Of a DNA stretch of 64,000 bases, positions 40,343 to 48,095 are shown piece by piece; positions within the stretch are counted from its first letter, which is position 1, and every line of letters starts with the position of its first letter. The position numbers were made by a program, and so were the translations under genes. The DNA is from UM-FILTER-40-17 sp032251335 (GTDB lineage Bacteria; Bacteroidota; Bacteroidia; Flavobacteriales; Flavobacteriaceae): the NCBI GenBank assembly GCA_032251335.1, contig JAVVDW010000002.1, positions 124,001 through 188,000 on the forward strand. Direction: 5' to 3'. The notes beneath the pieces were generated by a model, which saw nothing but the letters and a program-made list of their open reading frames with translations, was not told the origin of the DNA and did no database searches.

Positions 40343-42295
40343 CTAAGCGGGAAGTTGTTTTTCTGCTACCTCTTTGTTGTTGAAAGGTCTTGGGCCAAAT
40401 ACTCTTTCCAAATCGTCTTTGAAAATGACTTCTTTTTCTATGAGGATATCGGCCAGCTGTGTGAGTTGCTCCTTGTGTTTTTTCATAAGGGAAATCGCTC
40501 TCTGATACTGAGTTTCCACGAGTGTAGAAATTTCTTTGTCAATCATTTTGGCAGTTTCCTCAGAGTAGGGTTTGGTAAATCCGTATTCGTTTTGTCCGCT
40601 TGAATCGTAGTAGGTGAGGTTACCAATTTTTTCGTTGAGGCCATAAATTGTGATCATGGCACGGGCTTGTTTGGTGACTTTTTCCAAGTCGCTTAAGGCA
40701 CCGGTGGAAATTTCGTTAAAGATCACTTCTTCAGCAGCCCTTCCTCCCAAAGTAGCACACATCTCATCTAGCATCTGGCTGGTACGGACAATTAGACGTT
40801 CTTCGGGCAGGTACCATGCTGCACCCAAAGATTGCCCCCTTGGCACAATAGTGACTTTGACCAAGGGCGCGGCGTGTTCGAGTACCCAACTGGCTGTGGC
40901 GTGCCCCGCTTCGTGTATGGCTATGGCGCGTTTTTCCTCTTTGGTTACAATCTTGTTTTTCTTTTCCAAACCACCAATGATGCGGTCTATAGCGTCTAAA
41001 AAGTCTTGTTTTTCTACGGTTTTTTTGTCTTTACGCGCTGCAATTAAAGCGGCTTCGTTACATACATTGGCTATATCTGCACCCGAAAACCCTGGCGTTT
41101 GTTTGGCCAAGAAATCCATGTCTATATCCGGACTTTTGGTGATGGGTTTTAGGTGTACTTCAAAAATTTCTCTTCGCTCGCGCAAATCCGGAAGGTCAAC
41201 ATATATCTGTCTATCAAACCTACCCGCGCGCATCAAGGCCTTGTCTAATATGTCGGCTCGGTTGGTGGCCGCTAGCACAATTACATTGGTATTGGTGCCA
41301 AAACCATCCATTTCGGTCAGCAGTTGGTTGAGGGTGTTTTCCCGCTCGTCATTAGATCCGGAAAAATTGTTTTTGCCGCGCGCGCGTCCAATGGCGTCAA
41401 TTTCGTCGATAAAAATGATTGAAGGCGATTTGTCTTTGGCTTGTTTGAACAAGTCGCGTACCCGGGAAGCACCCACGCCTACAAACATTTCAACAAAATC
41501 CGAACCTGAAAGTGAGAAAAATGGCACCTTGGCTTCACCGGCGACGGCTTTTGCCAAAAGGGTTTTTCCCGTACCCGGAGGCCCTACCAGCAAGGCGCCT
41601 TTGGGTATTTTGCCGCCAAGGGCTGTGTATTTGTCCGGTGTTTTTAAAAAATCAACAATTTCCTGAATCTCTTCCTTCGCGCCTTCTAATCCGGCCACGT
41701 CTTTGAAGGAGGTTTTTACATTGGTATTCTGATCAAAAAGTGTTGCTTTTGATTTACCAATATTAAATATCTGACCACCGGGACCGCCCGCACCACCACC
41801 GGCCATTCGACGCATGATGAGAATCCAAATACCAATGAGCAGGACTAATGGTAGAATCGAAATCAATAAATCGCCCCAAATGTTGTTTTCAGTCACAAAA
41901 TTATACGACTCAATTTTACCTTCAGCTTTGGCTGATTTAATTGTGTCCTCAAAATTTTGTAAGTCCCCAAATTCAAATTCATAGTTGGGGTTGATGCTTC
42001 CATTGTCTAAAAAACCTTCACCGGCCGCTTTTTTGTGAATTTCTTTGGCCATCGCTTCCTGTGTCAAATAGACCCGAGCTTTGTTCTTGTTTACAATCAC
42101 CACACGAGCCACATCCCCATCTTGAATAAAGGTCTGAAAATCTGACGGGGTCGTTTTTGCAACGCCTCCAAAACTACCACTGAAGATTTGCATGCCGATA
42201 AATATCATGATGGCAATGGCATAAATCCAATAGGCACTGAATTTTGGTTTTTGAGGTGGCGTGTTTTTGTTATTTTGATTTTTTTCTTTTTTCAT
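40343..42295 (-). CDS. ftsH: ATP-dependent zinc metalloprotease FtsH
   Basis: Membrane-bound AAA+ protease for quality control of membrane and regulatory proteins; 650 residues. Two N-terminal helices (about 22-40 and 142-162) frame a periplasmic domain with an insertion (about 45-140). Walker A GPPGTGKT is near residue 237, Walker B IIFIDEIDAIG follows, then the SRH with NRADILDKALMRAGRFDR. The zinc site is HEAGH near residue 460. C-terminal tail ends KQLPA. Preceded upstream by the dispersed intergenic element. Confidence 0.98.
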   Translation of the reverse strand: MKKEKNQNNKNTPPQKPKFSAYWIYAIAIMIFIGMQIFSGSFGGVAKTTPSDFQTFIQDGDVARVVIVNKNKARVYLTQEAMAKEIHKKAAGEGFLDNGSINPNYEFEFGDLQNFEDTIKSAKAEGKIESYNFVTENNIWGDLLISILPLVLLIGIWILIMRRMAGGGAGGPGGQIFNIGKSKATLFDQNTNVKTSFKDVAGLEGAKEEIQEIVDFLKTPDKYTALGGKIPKGALLVGPPGTGKTLLAKAVAGEAKVPFFSLSGSDFVEMFVGVGASRVRDLFKQAKDKSPSIIFIDEIDAIGRARGKNNFSGSNDERENTLNQLLTEMDGFGTNTNVIVLAATNRADILDKALMRAGRFDRQIYVDLPDLRERREIFEVHLKPITKSPDIDMDFLAKQTPGFSGADIANVCNEAALIAARKDKKTVEKQDFLDAIDRIIGGLEKKNKIVTKEEKRAIAIHEAGHATASWVLEHAAPLVKVTIVPRGQSLGAAWYLPEERLIVRTSQMLDEMCATLGGRAAEEVIFNEISTGALSDLEKVTKQARAMITIYGLNEKIGNLTYYDSSGQNEYGFTKPYSEETAKMIDKEISTLVETQYQRAISLMKKHKEQLTQLADILIEKEVIFKDDLERVFGPRPFNNKEVAEKQLPA

Positions 42296-42341
42296 CTGTT
42301 AATATTTTTTGTTTTTAAGTGGTCAGATGGAACACCATAAA

Positions 42342-42385
42342 TAATCATCTGCCTGTGTGCAAAATTTTTACATGGGTGTTTCATC
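42342..42385. repeat. Dispersed intergenic element, copy 2
   Basis: TAATCATCTGCCTGTGT, GCAAAATTTTTAC, ATGGGTGTTTCATC: differs from copy 1 at only a few positions. TTTTTAAGT about 21 nt before it is also shared with copy 1. Located 47 nt upstream of the ftsH start and 76 nt after the rsfS stop, between two minus-strand genes. Confidence 0.8.
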
Positions 42386-42461
42386 CGAAATATTTGTTAG
42401 AAAGTATAACTTGTCTTTAAGTATATTGTGTTTTTCTTCGCGGGGCAAGGCACTTGTTTAT

Positions 42462-42833
42462 TTAATAATTAGTTTCAACGCTTACGATTTTGGCATCACC
42501 CCAAAGGCTTTCCAAATCGTAAAATTCGCGAATGTGCTTTTGAAAAACGTGCACCACTACATCTACATAATCCATTAAAACCCATTCTGCGTTGGATGTT
42601 CCTTCCACATGCCATGGTTTTTCATGCATAGTTTTGCTGACATTTTTTTGGATGGAGTTCACAATTGCGTTGACTTGGGTATTCGACGTACCATTGCAAA
42701 TCACAAAATAATCGCAAACGGTATTTTCAATTTCTCTTAAGTCTAAAATATCTATATCTTTACCTTTGACTTCTTCAATTCCTTTGAGGATTTCAGCAAT
42801 GAGATGATCAGTGGGTCTGGGTGTTTGAGTCAT
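42462..42833 (-). CDS. rsfS: Ribosome silencing factor
   Basis: RsfS/Iojap-family protein that binds ribosomal protein uL14 and blocks subunit joining when nutrients are scarce; 123 residues from the ATG at 42833. Family segments: KDIDILDLREIENTVCDYFV (about 27-46), ICNGTSNTQVNAIV, PWHVEGTSNAEWVLMDYVDV and VHVFQKHIREFYDLESLW. A promoter-like box (42855-42862) 21 nt upstream excludes the longer start at 42857. Divergent from birA. Confidence 0.95.
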   Translation of the reverse strand: MTQTPRPTDHLIAEILKGIEEVKGKDIDILDLREIENTVCDYFVICNGTSNTQVNAIVNSIQKNVSKTMHEKPWHVEGTSNAEWVLMDYVDVVVHVFQKHIREFYDLESLWGDAKIVSVETNY

Positions 42834-42854
42834 TAACAGTGTAGCGTTTATTTG

Positions 42855-42862
42855 CAAATGTA
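42855..42862 (-). promoter_or_regulatory. Putative rsfS -7 box
   Basis: TACATTTG on the minus strand, with a degenerate TTTA (42882-42885) 19 nt upstream, ends 21 nt before the rsfS ATG. Same GCA-following context as the SRP RNA promoter. Confidence 0.55.
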
Positions 42863-42946
42863 TTATATTTTAAGCATACCTTAAATTTGTTAACATAACA
42901 TTTATAGACAATGAATTAACAATTTGATGGGCAATCTTATTTTTTT

Positions 42947-43681
42947 ATGACCAAGATAATCAAACTTAGTGCCACTGAGTCCACCAACAGCTATTTAAGG
43001 GAATTGGCTTCTAAAGAACCACTCGATCATTTTACGGTTGTCACAACAGACAACCAAACCCAAGGCAGGGGGCAACAGGGGAGCTCTTGGCAATCAGAAC
43101 CGGGTAAAAACTTGACTATGAGTATTTTGATGAAGGACATCCCTTTTCTTAAACTAGAACCTTCCTTGTTGAGCGTGGCGGTTTCTTTAGCCGTTTTTGA
43201 TACCTTGTCGAGCTTTGTCATACCGGATTTGGCCATTAAATGGCCAAACGACATTTTGTCAGACCATAAAAAGATTTGTGGTATTCTGATAGAAAATATT
43301 TTTCCGAATAAAGCCATTATGAATGCCATTGTGGGCATCGGAATCAATGTCAACCAAACAGCCTTTGATGCACTTCCGCAGGCTTCTTCATTATTAGTGT
43401 TGACCGGTCGGATTTTTAGTGTAGATGAAATCCTTCAGAGACTTGTAAAATCGTTAAAAGATTATCACAAGTTGTTTCTAAACAACCAAAAACAGACTTT
43501 GATCTCAGCTTATGAAGCGAAACTTTTTCGGAGAAACAAACCCTCCACTTTCAAAGACAAAAACGGACTTTTGTTTACGGGAATTATCCAAGGCATCACG
43601 CCGGACGGGAAACTCAGGGTGATGACAGAAAACAAGCTTGAAAAATGGTTTTATCACAAGGAAGTAACCTTACTCTATTGA
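42947..43681 (+). CDS. birA: Biotin--[acetyl-CoA carboxylase] ligase
   Basis: Attaches biotin to the carrier domain of carboxylases; 244 residues without an N-terminal HTH, so an enzyme only and not a biotin repressor. Motifs: LSATESTNSYLREL, TQGRGQQGSSWQSEPGKNLT (about 38-57, biotinyl-AMP loop), LAIKWPNDILSDHKKICGIL (about 97-116) and IGINVNQ. A short C-terminal SH3-like domain follows. Divergent from rsfS with a 113-nt AT-rich intergenic region. Confidence 0.95.
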   Translation: MTKIIKLSATESTNSYLRELASKEPLDHFTVVTTDNQTQGRGQQGSSWQSEPGKNLTMSILMKDIPFLKLEPSLLSVAVSLAVFDTLSSFVIPDLAIKWPNDILSDHKKICGILIENIFPNKAIMNAIVGIGINVNQTAFDALPQASSLLVLTGRIFSVDEILQRLVKSLKDYHKLFLNNQKQTLISAYEAKLFRRNKPSTFKDKNGLLFTGIIQGITPDGKLRVMTENKLEKWFYHKEVTLLY

Positions 43682-43766
43682 AAGACACCGATTTTAACAA
43701 TCTATAAATGAATTCATTCATATTCTTTTAGATAAAAACATTAATTTTGCCAAAATTGTTAACCAA

Positions 43767-44267
43767 ATGATTACAGAAGCCATCAACGAAAATTTAGAAA
43801 AAGCGGTCACGCTTTTACAAACATTAGACAAAAAGATTTACACAGATACTTCTACGCCGCCCTATCATTCCAGTATTGGAGGACATATCAGACACTTACT
43901 CGACGTTTTTGATTGTGCCATTAAAGGATTACCTCAAAAAGAAATCAATTTAATTTGCAGAAATCGCGATATTCGCATTGAAACGGACAAGCAATTTGCC
44001 ATTGAAAACATTAAACGCATTCAAGCTGAAATTGAAAATTTGAAAAATGCAGATTTGAATACTATCTTGCCGGTTACGGACGATCACGGCAAAGGGCAGC
44101 AGACCATAAATTATACCCTAGGTGCCATTTTGGGGCAGGCACAAAGTCATGCCATTCACCATTATGCGATTATCGGTTATATTTTAAATCATCTAAATGT
44201 AGAGGTGACAGACAAAACCTTCGGTTACAATCCCACCACACCACGGCAAGAAGCTCAGGCATCTTGA
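43767..44267 (+). CDS. DinB-family protein
   Basis: Four-helix metal-binding DinB/YfiT-like protein, 166 residues. The putative metal His residues are in SIGGHIRHLLDVFD (about 32-45) and AQSHAIHHYAIIGYIL (about 128-143). DinB-fold proteins include thiol (bacillithiol/mycothiol) S-transferases; the presence of bshA at 59 kb makes a bacillithiol-dependent role possible but unproven. Its end overlaps the convergent DUF6095-like gene by 13 nt. Confidence 0.87.
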   Translation: MITEAINENLEKAVTLLQTLDKKIYTDTSTPPYHSSIGGHIRHLLDVFDCAIKGLPQKEINLICRNRDIRIETDKQFAIENIKRIQAEIENLKNADLNTILPVTDDHGKGQQTINYTLGAILGQAQSHAIHHYAIIGYILNHLNVEVTDKTFGYNPTTPRQEAQAS

Positions 44268-44485
44268 TTTTTGTCGAACAACGCATCCAAAAGGGTTTTG
44301 AAGCCCTTAAATCCAAGGTAAATTGTAAAAATCCCCAAAGCCACGCCAACTGCCGTCAGAATTTTGTTTTCTATTTTAAATCCCAAGGTGATAATAAAAG
44401 GACTCAAAAACAATAACAATAGGGTAGCGCCCAATATTTTTAAACCTTTGTTGAGCAATTTTCTGTTAGTGCGGTGTTGTGGCAT
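44255..44485 (-). CDS. Small membrane protein, DUF6095-like
   Basis: 76-residue protein with two membrane helices (about 14-36 and 40-60), starting MPQHRTNRKLLNKGLKILG, the pattern of DUF6095. The longer in-frame start at 44527 would run through the icd terminator, so the ATG at 44485 is chosen. The gene ends inside the 3' end of the DinB gene on the opposite strand. Function unknown. Confidence 0.75.
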   Translation of the reverse strand: MPQHRTNRKLLNKGLKILGATLLLLFLSPFIITLGFKIENKILTAVGVALGIFTIYLGFKGFKTLLDALFDKNQDA

Positions 44486-44498
44486 AGCGTAAAAATAA

Positions 44499-44541
44499 AA
44501 ACAGTCATTTCGATGATGTTTTTTCACCGAAATGACTGTTT
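44499..44541 (-). terminator. Terminator after icd
   Basis: Perfect 14-bp stem: 44499-44512 pairs with 44528-44541 (core ACAGTCATTTCG / CGAAATGACTGT), with 15 nt of loop, followed on the minus strand by TTTTTATTTTT. It lies 14 nt after the icd stop and 13 nt before the ATG of the next gene, so it also shapes that gene's 5' region. Confidence 0.92.
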
Positions 44542-44555
44542 ATGGATTCTTTACT

Positions 44556-45782
44556 TTAAGATAATTTCTTATCTAAATTTTCTTTCAAAGCCTGAAGGAA
44601 TTCTTGCGTATTCAAGTAATGCTCAGGTTTCAAGTCGCGACCATGGATCAATAAGGCCAGATCTTTGGTCATTTTTCCACTTTCTACGGTTTCTATACAA
44701 ACCGCTTCTAAGGATTCCGAAAAATTGATGAGTGCTGTATTCTCGTCGAGTTTTCCTCGGTGCGCTAAGCCGCGAGTCCAAGCGAAAATGGAGGCAATTG
44801 GGTTGGTAGAGGTTTCTTTGCCCTGCTGGTGTTGGCGATAGTGTCTAGTAACCGTGCCATGTGCAGCCTCAGCTTCTACGGTTTTGCCGTCCGGTGTTAC
44901 CAAAACAGAAGTCATAAGACCCAAAGAGCCAAAACCTTGCGCAACCGTGTCAGACTGTACATCACCGTCGTAGTTTTTACATGCCCAAACAAATCCACCT
45001 TCCCACTTAAGAGCCGATGCAACCATATCGTCTATCAATCTGTGTTCGTAAACGATGCCGGCTTCGTCAAATTTTTGTTTAAATTCTGCCTGATAAACTT
45101 CTTCAAAAATATCTTTAAACCGACCATCGTAGGCTTTGAGAATGGTGTTTTTGGTTGACAAATACAAAGGCCATTTTTTGTTGTAGGCCATGTTAAAGGA
45201 AGAGCGAGCAAATCCGTAAATAGACTCATCTGTGTTGTACATACTCATAGCTACACCGTCACCTTTAAAGTCATATACATTCCAAACAATGGGTTCGCCA
45301 CCATTTTCCGGCGTAAAGGTCATGGTGAGCGTTCCTTTCCCATTTATAGTGGTATCTGTTGCTTTGTATTGGTCGCCAAAGGCATGACGGCCAATGACGA
45401 TAGGCTTTGTCCAGCCAGGCACAAGACGCGGCACGTTCTTCATAATGATAGGCTCTCTGAAAACAGTTCCGCCAATAATGTTACGGATGGTACCGTTTGG
45501 CGAACGCCACATTTTTTTGAGTTTGAACTCTTCTACGCGTGCCTCGTCGGGTGTGATGGTGGCACACTTGATACCGACGTTGTACTTATTGATGGCTTCC
45601 GCAGCGTCTATGGTCACTTGGTCATTGGTTTTGTCTCTGTATTCTATGCCAAGATCGTAGTATTTGATATCTATGTCGAGATAGGGAAGAATCAGTTGTT
45701 CTTTGATGAATTTCCAAATGATCCGTGTCATTTCATCGCCATCCAGTTCTACAACCGGCTGGGCTACTTTAATTTTACTCAT
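44556..45782 (-). CDS. icd: NADP-dependent isocitrate dehydrogenase (eukaryotic-like)
   Basis: TCA-cycle enzyme, isocitrate to 2-oxoglutarate, 408 residues from the ATG at 45782; the in-frame start at 45902 would cross its own promoter. The sequence is of the dimeric eukaryotic-like class: VVELDGDEMTRIIWKFIKEQ (about 10-29), KCATITPDEARVEEF, WRSPNGTIRNIIGGTVFREP (about 87-106), SDTVAQGFGSLGLMTSVL and EAAHGTVTRHYR (NADP site). It is neither the E. coli-type nor the large monomeric type. Strong promoter and terminator indicate a single-gene transcript. Confidence 0.96.
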   Translation of the reverse strand: MSKIKVAQPVVELDGDEMTRIIWKFIKEQLILPYLDIDIKYYDLGIEYRDKTNDQVTIDAAEAINKYNVGIKCATITPDEARVEEFKLKKMWRSPNGTIRNIIGGTVFREPIIMKNVPRLVPGWTKPIVIGRHAFGDQYKATDTTINGKGTLTMTFTPENGGEPIVWNVYDFKGDGVAMSMYNTDESIYGFARSSFNMAYNKKWPLYLSTKNTILKAYDGRFKDIFEEVYQAEFKQKFDEAGIVYEHRLIDDMVASALKWEGGFVWACKNYDGDVQSDTVAQGFGSLGLMTSVLVTPDGKTVEAEAAHGTVTRHYRQHQQGKETSTNPIASIFAWTRGLAHRGKLDENTALINFSESLEAVCIETVESGKMTKDLALLIHGRDLKPEHYLNTQEFLQALKENLDKKLS

Positions 45783-45829
45783 GGTTTTAAACGTTTGAAA
45801 GATTTTAAAAAGCTTTAATTGCAATATCG

Positions 45830-45861
45830 CAAATATAAGCATCTGCGGGTCTAATTTCAAA
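45830..45861 (-). promoter_or_regulatory. icd promoter
   Basis: On the minus strand TTTG (45858-45861) and TATATTTG (45830-45837) are separated by 20 nt, the classic Bacteroidetes -33/-7 arrangement. Expected transcript start about 45824, giving a leader of about 42 nt before the ATG at 45782. Confidence 0.75.
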
Positions 45862-45932
45862 AATGCGAATGTTTTAGTTTTGTTAAACAAAAAATAAAAC
45901 AAAAACTTATCTTAGCAGGCACAAGATACAGC

Positions 45933-46592
45933 ATGATAACAGCGCAAAATTTACAGAAAAACTACGGCCCTCTCCAAGTGCTGAAAGGTGTAGATATCCA
46001 GGTAGATAAAGGTGAAATTATATCGATAGTTGGTGCTTCAGGAGCAGGAAAAACAACGCTCTTGCAAATATTGGGCACTTTGGACGTGGTGTCTAACCCC
46101 GATACCGCTCGTTTACAAATATGTGGCGTTGATGTCTTGAAGCTGAAATCAAAAGAAATGGCTGCTTTCCGCAACAAGCACTTGGGTTTTATCTTTCAGT
46201 TTCACCAACTTTTGCCCGAATTTACAGCTATAGAAAATGTTTGTATTCCGGCATTTATCGCTCAAAAACCTAAGAAAGAAGCTTTTAACGAAGCAGAAAA
46301 ACTACTTGACTTTTTAGGTTTGTCAGACAGAAAACTACACAAGCCGGGCGAATTGTCCGGTGGCGAACAACAACGTGTAGCAGTTGCCCGCGCACTCATC
46401 AACAAACCCGATGTGGTATTTGCTGATGAACCCAGCGGTAATCTCGATTCTGCTTCGGCCGAAAAGCTACACCAACTTTTTTTTCAGCTCCAAAAAGAAC
46501 TCGGTCAGACTTTTGTGATCGTCACGCATAACGAAAAACTTGCCAACATGGCAGATAGAAAATTGACCATGAAAGACGGTAAAATGATATGA
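45933..46592 (+). CDS. lolD: LolD-type ABC transporter ATP-binding protein
   Basis: ABC ATPase of the LolD/MacB class, 219 residues. Walker A GASGAGKT (about 33-40), Q-loop FQFHQLLPEF, signature LSGGEQQRVAVARAL (about 141-155), Walker B VVFADEPSGNLDS and H-loop VIVTHNEKL. LolD energises lipoprotein release by LolC/LolE; no permease gene is adjacent, so it must work with one encoded elsewhere or with another partner. The stop overlaps the DUF58 start by 4 nt. Confidence 0.9.
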   Translation: MITAQNLQKNYGPLQVLKGVDIQVDKGEIISIVGASGAGKTTLLQILGTLDVVSNPDTARLQICGVDVLKLKSKEMAAFRNKHLGFIFQFHQLLPEFTAIENVCIPAFIAQKPKKEAFNEAEKLLDFLGLSDRKLHKPGELSGGEQQRVAVARALINKPDVVFADEPSGNLDSASAEKLHQLFFQLQKELGQTFVIVTHNEKLANMADRKLTMKDGKMI

Positions 46593-47935
46593 TGATGGGC
46601 TTGTATCTCCATTTCAGAAATCTCTATCTCAACAAACGCTTCTATCTTTGGGGCGTGGGATTGGCTTTGTTACTCTTTTTATCCTATTGGTTTGAAACTT
46701 TGTTCTTTATTGCAGCTTATGCGTTGGGTGTTTTTACTTTGATACTTTTCTTTGACGTAGTGTTCCTTTTTGCGGGTAAAAACCAAGTTACCGGCAAAAG
46801 ACAATTGCCCGAAAAATTGTCGAACGGAGACGAAAACGGCATAGGTGTTCTGGTAGGAAACAATTATCCATTTAAAGTTTGGTTGGAAATCATAGACGAA
46901 TTGCCGGTTCAGTTTCAAAAAAGAGATTTTTTAAAACACATAACCTTGCCTTCAAAAACAGCAGATGCATTCACTTACAGCGTCAGACCTGTGGCGCGTG
47001 GTGCGTATCTTTTTGGCTCTCTGAACATCTACGCCAATGGTTTTTTCCGATTGGCCAAGCGCCGATTTGTATTTGACCAGTCTCAAGAAGTGGCGTGCTA
47101 TCCCTCTTTTATACAACTCAGAAAATATGAATGGATGGCCATGGTAAAACAGCCGCAATTTTTTGGTTTGAAAAAAATCAGACGCATCGGACATACCATG
47201 GAATTTGAGCAAATCAAGGATTATGTGGTTGGCGATGATTTTAGAACCATCAATTGGAAAGCCACTGCCAAGGCTTCAAAATATATGGTCAACCAGTTTC
47301 AGGACGAGACCTCACAACCTGTGTATTCTATCCTAGATGTGGGTAGGGTGATGAAGATGCCTTTTGAAGGGCTCAAACTTCTCGATTACGCCATCAATGC
47401 AAGCTTGGCTTTTTCTAAAGTTACCCTTCAGAAAAAAGACAAATGCGGGTTACTGACTTTTTCGGATAAGGTGCACGACATTTTGCTAGCATCCGGCCAG
47501 TCCACACAAATGCAATCTGTGATGGAAAAACTCTATCGCATTGATACAAATTTTTCAGATTCCGACTTTTCTAACCTTCACAACCAACTTAAATACCGAC
47601 TCAAACAGCGCAGTATGCTGATGCTCTACACCAATTTTGAACATATTTCTGCACTCGAAAGACAACTCACTTTTTTAAAAGCAATTGCCAAAAAACACTT
47701 GCTTATCGTCATTATTTTTGAAAATACCGAAGTGTTAAAACTCATTGAAAAACCATCCGAACAGCTTTGGGATATTTATGAAAAAACAATCGCCGAAAAA
47801 TTTGATTACGACAAAAAACGCATGGTTCTTTTGCTCCGAAAACACAACATTCAAACCCTTTTGACATCACCACAGGATTTGACCATTAACGCCATCAACA
47901 AATATCTCGAAATCAAAGCGAGGGGCTTATTTTGA
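46589..47935 (+). CDS. DUF58 membrane protein
   Basis: 448 residues. Two N-terminal membrane helices (about 18-55) are followed by a beta-rich region and the DUF58 core: HTMEFEQIKDYVVGDDFRTI (about 209-228), NWKATAKASKYMVNQFQDE (about 229-247) and a VWA-like domain with YSILDVGRVM. DUF58 proteins usually pair with MoxR ATPases and act in envelope processes; here the partner is an ABC ATPase upstream with a 4-nt overlap, while a MoxR-like gene lies 4 kb away. Three ATGs in a row leave the start uncertain by two codons. Confidence 0.88.
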   Translation: MMMGLYLHFRNLYLNKRFYLWGVGLALLLFLSYWFETLFFIAAYALGVFTLILFFDVVFLFAGKNQVTGKRQLPEKLSNGDENGIGVLVGNNYPFKVWLEIIDELPVQFQKRDFLKHITLPSKTADAFTYSVRPVARGAYLFGSLNIYANGFFRLAKRRFVFDQSQEVACYPSFIQLRKYEWMAMVKQPQFFGLKKIRRIGHTMEFEQIKDYVVGDDFRTINWKATAKASKYMVNQFQDETSQPVYSILDVGRVMKMPFEGLKLLDYAINASLAFSKVTLQKKDKCGLLTFSDKVHDILLASGQSTQMQSVMEKLYRIDTNFSDSDFSNLHNQLKYRLKQRSMLMLYTNFEHISALERQLTFLKAIAKKHLLIVIIFENTEVLKLIEKPSEQLWDIYEKTIAEKFDYDKKRMVLLLRKHNIQTLLTSPQDLTINAINKYLEIKARGLF

Positions 47936-48073
47936 AATTGGGTTTTGACTTTTTGATTCCTGTCAGCTAAAATCTAAACGATTGGATGCTTTAACAACTT
48001 TATTTGTCTCTTTACACTTGTTACCAACTTGTTAAATTGCCACTAAAGTAGATAAGGGATGGTATTTAACTGT

Positions 48074-48081
48074 TATTTTTG
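48074..48081 (+). promoter_or_regulatory. Putative -7 box for the DUF5686 gene
   Basis: TATTTTTG 14 nt before the ATG at 48096. No -33 match at normal spacing, and the leader would be very short. Confidence 0.35.
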
Positions 48082-48095
48082 AATAAAAATTGCGC

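Noticed and set aside
40650..41666. Long antisense frame inside ftsH
   Set aside because: A shadow of the strongly conserved AAA and protease coding sequence; no start signal or family match.
42947..43681. BirA as a biotin repressor with a biotin operator upstream
   Set aside because: The protein has no HTH domain and no dyad of the right kind lies upstream.
44527..44527. Longer start for the DUF6095-like protein
   Set aside because: The extension is translated from the icd terminator hairpin.
45902..45902. Longer N-terminus for isocitrate dehydrogenase
   Set aside because: It would pass through a clear promoter, and MSKIKVAQPVVELDGDE is the family start.
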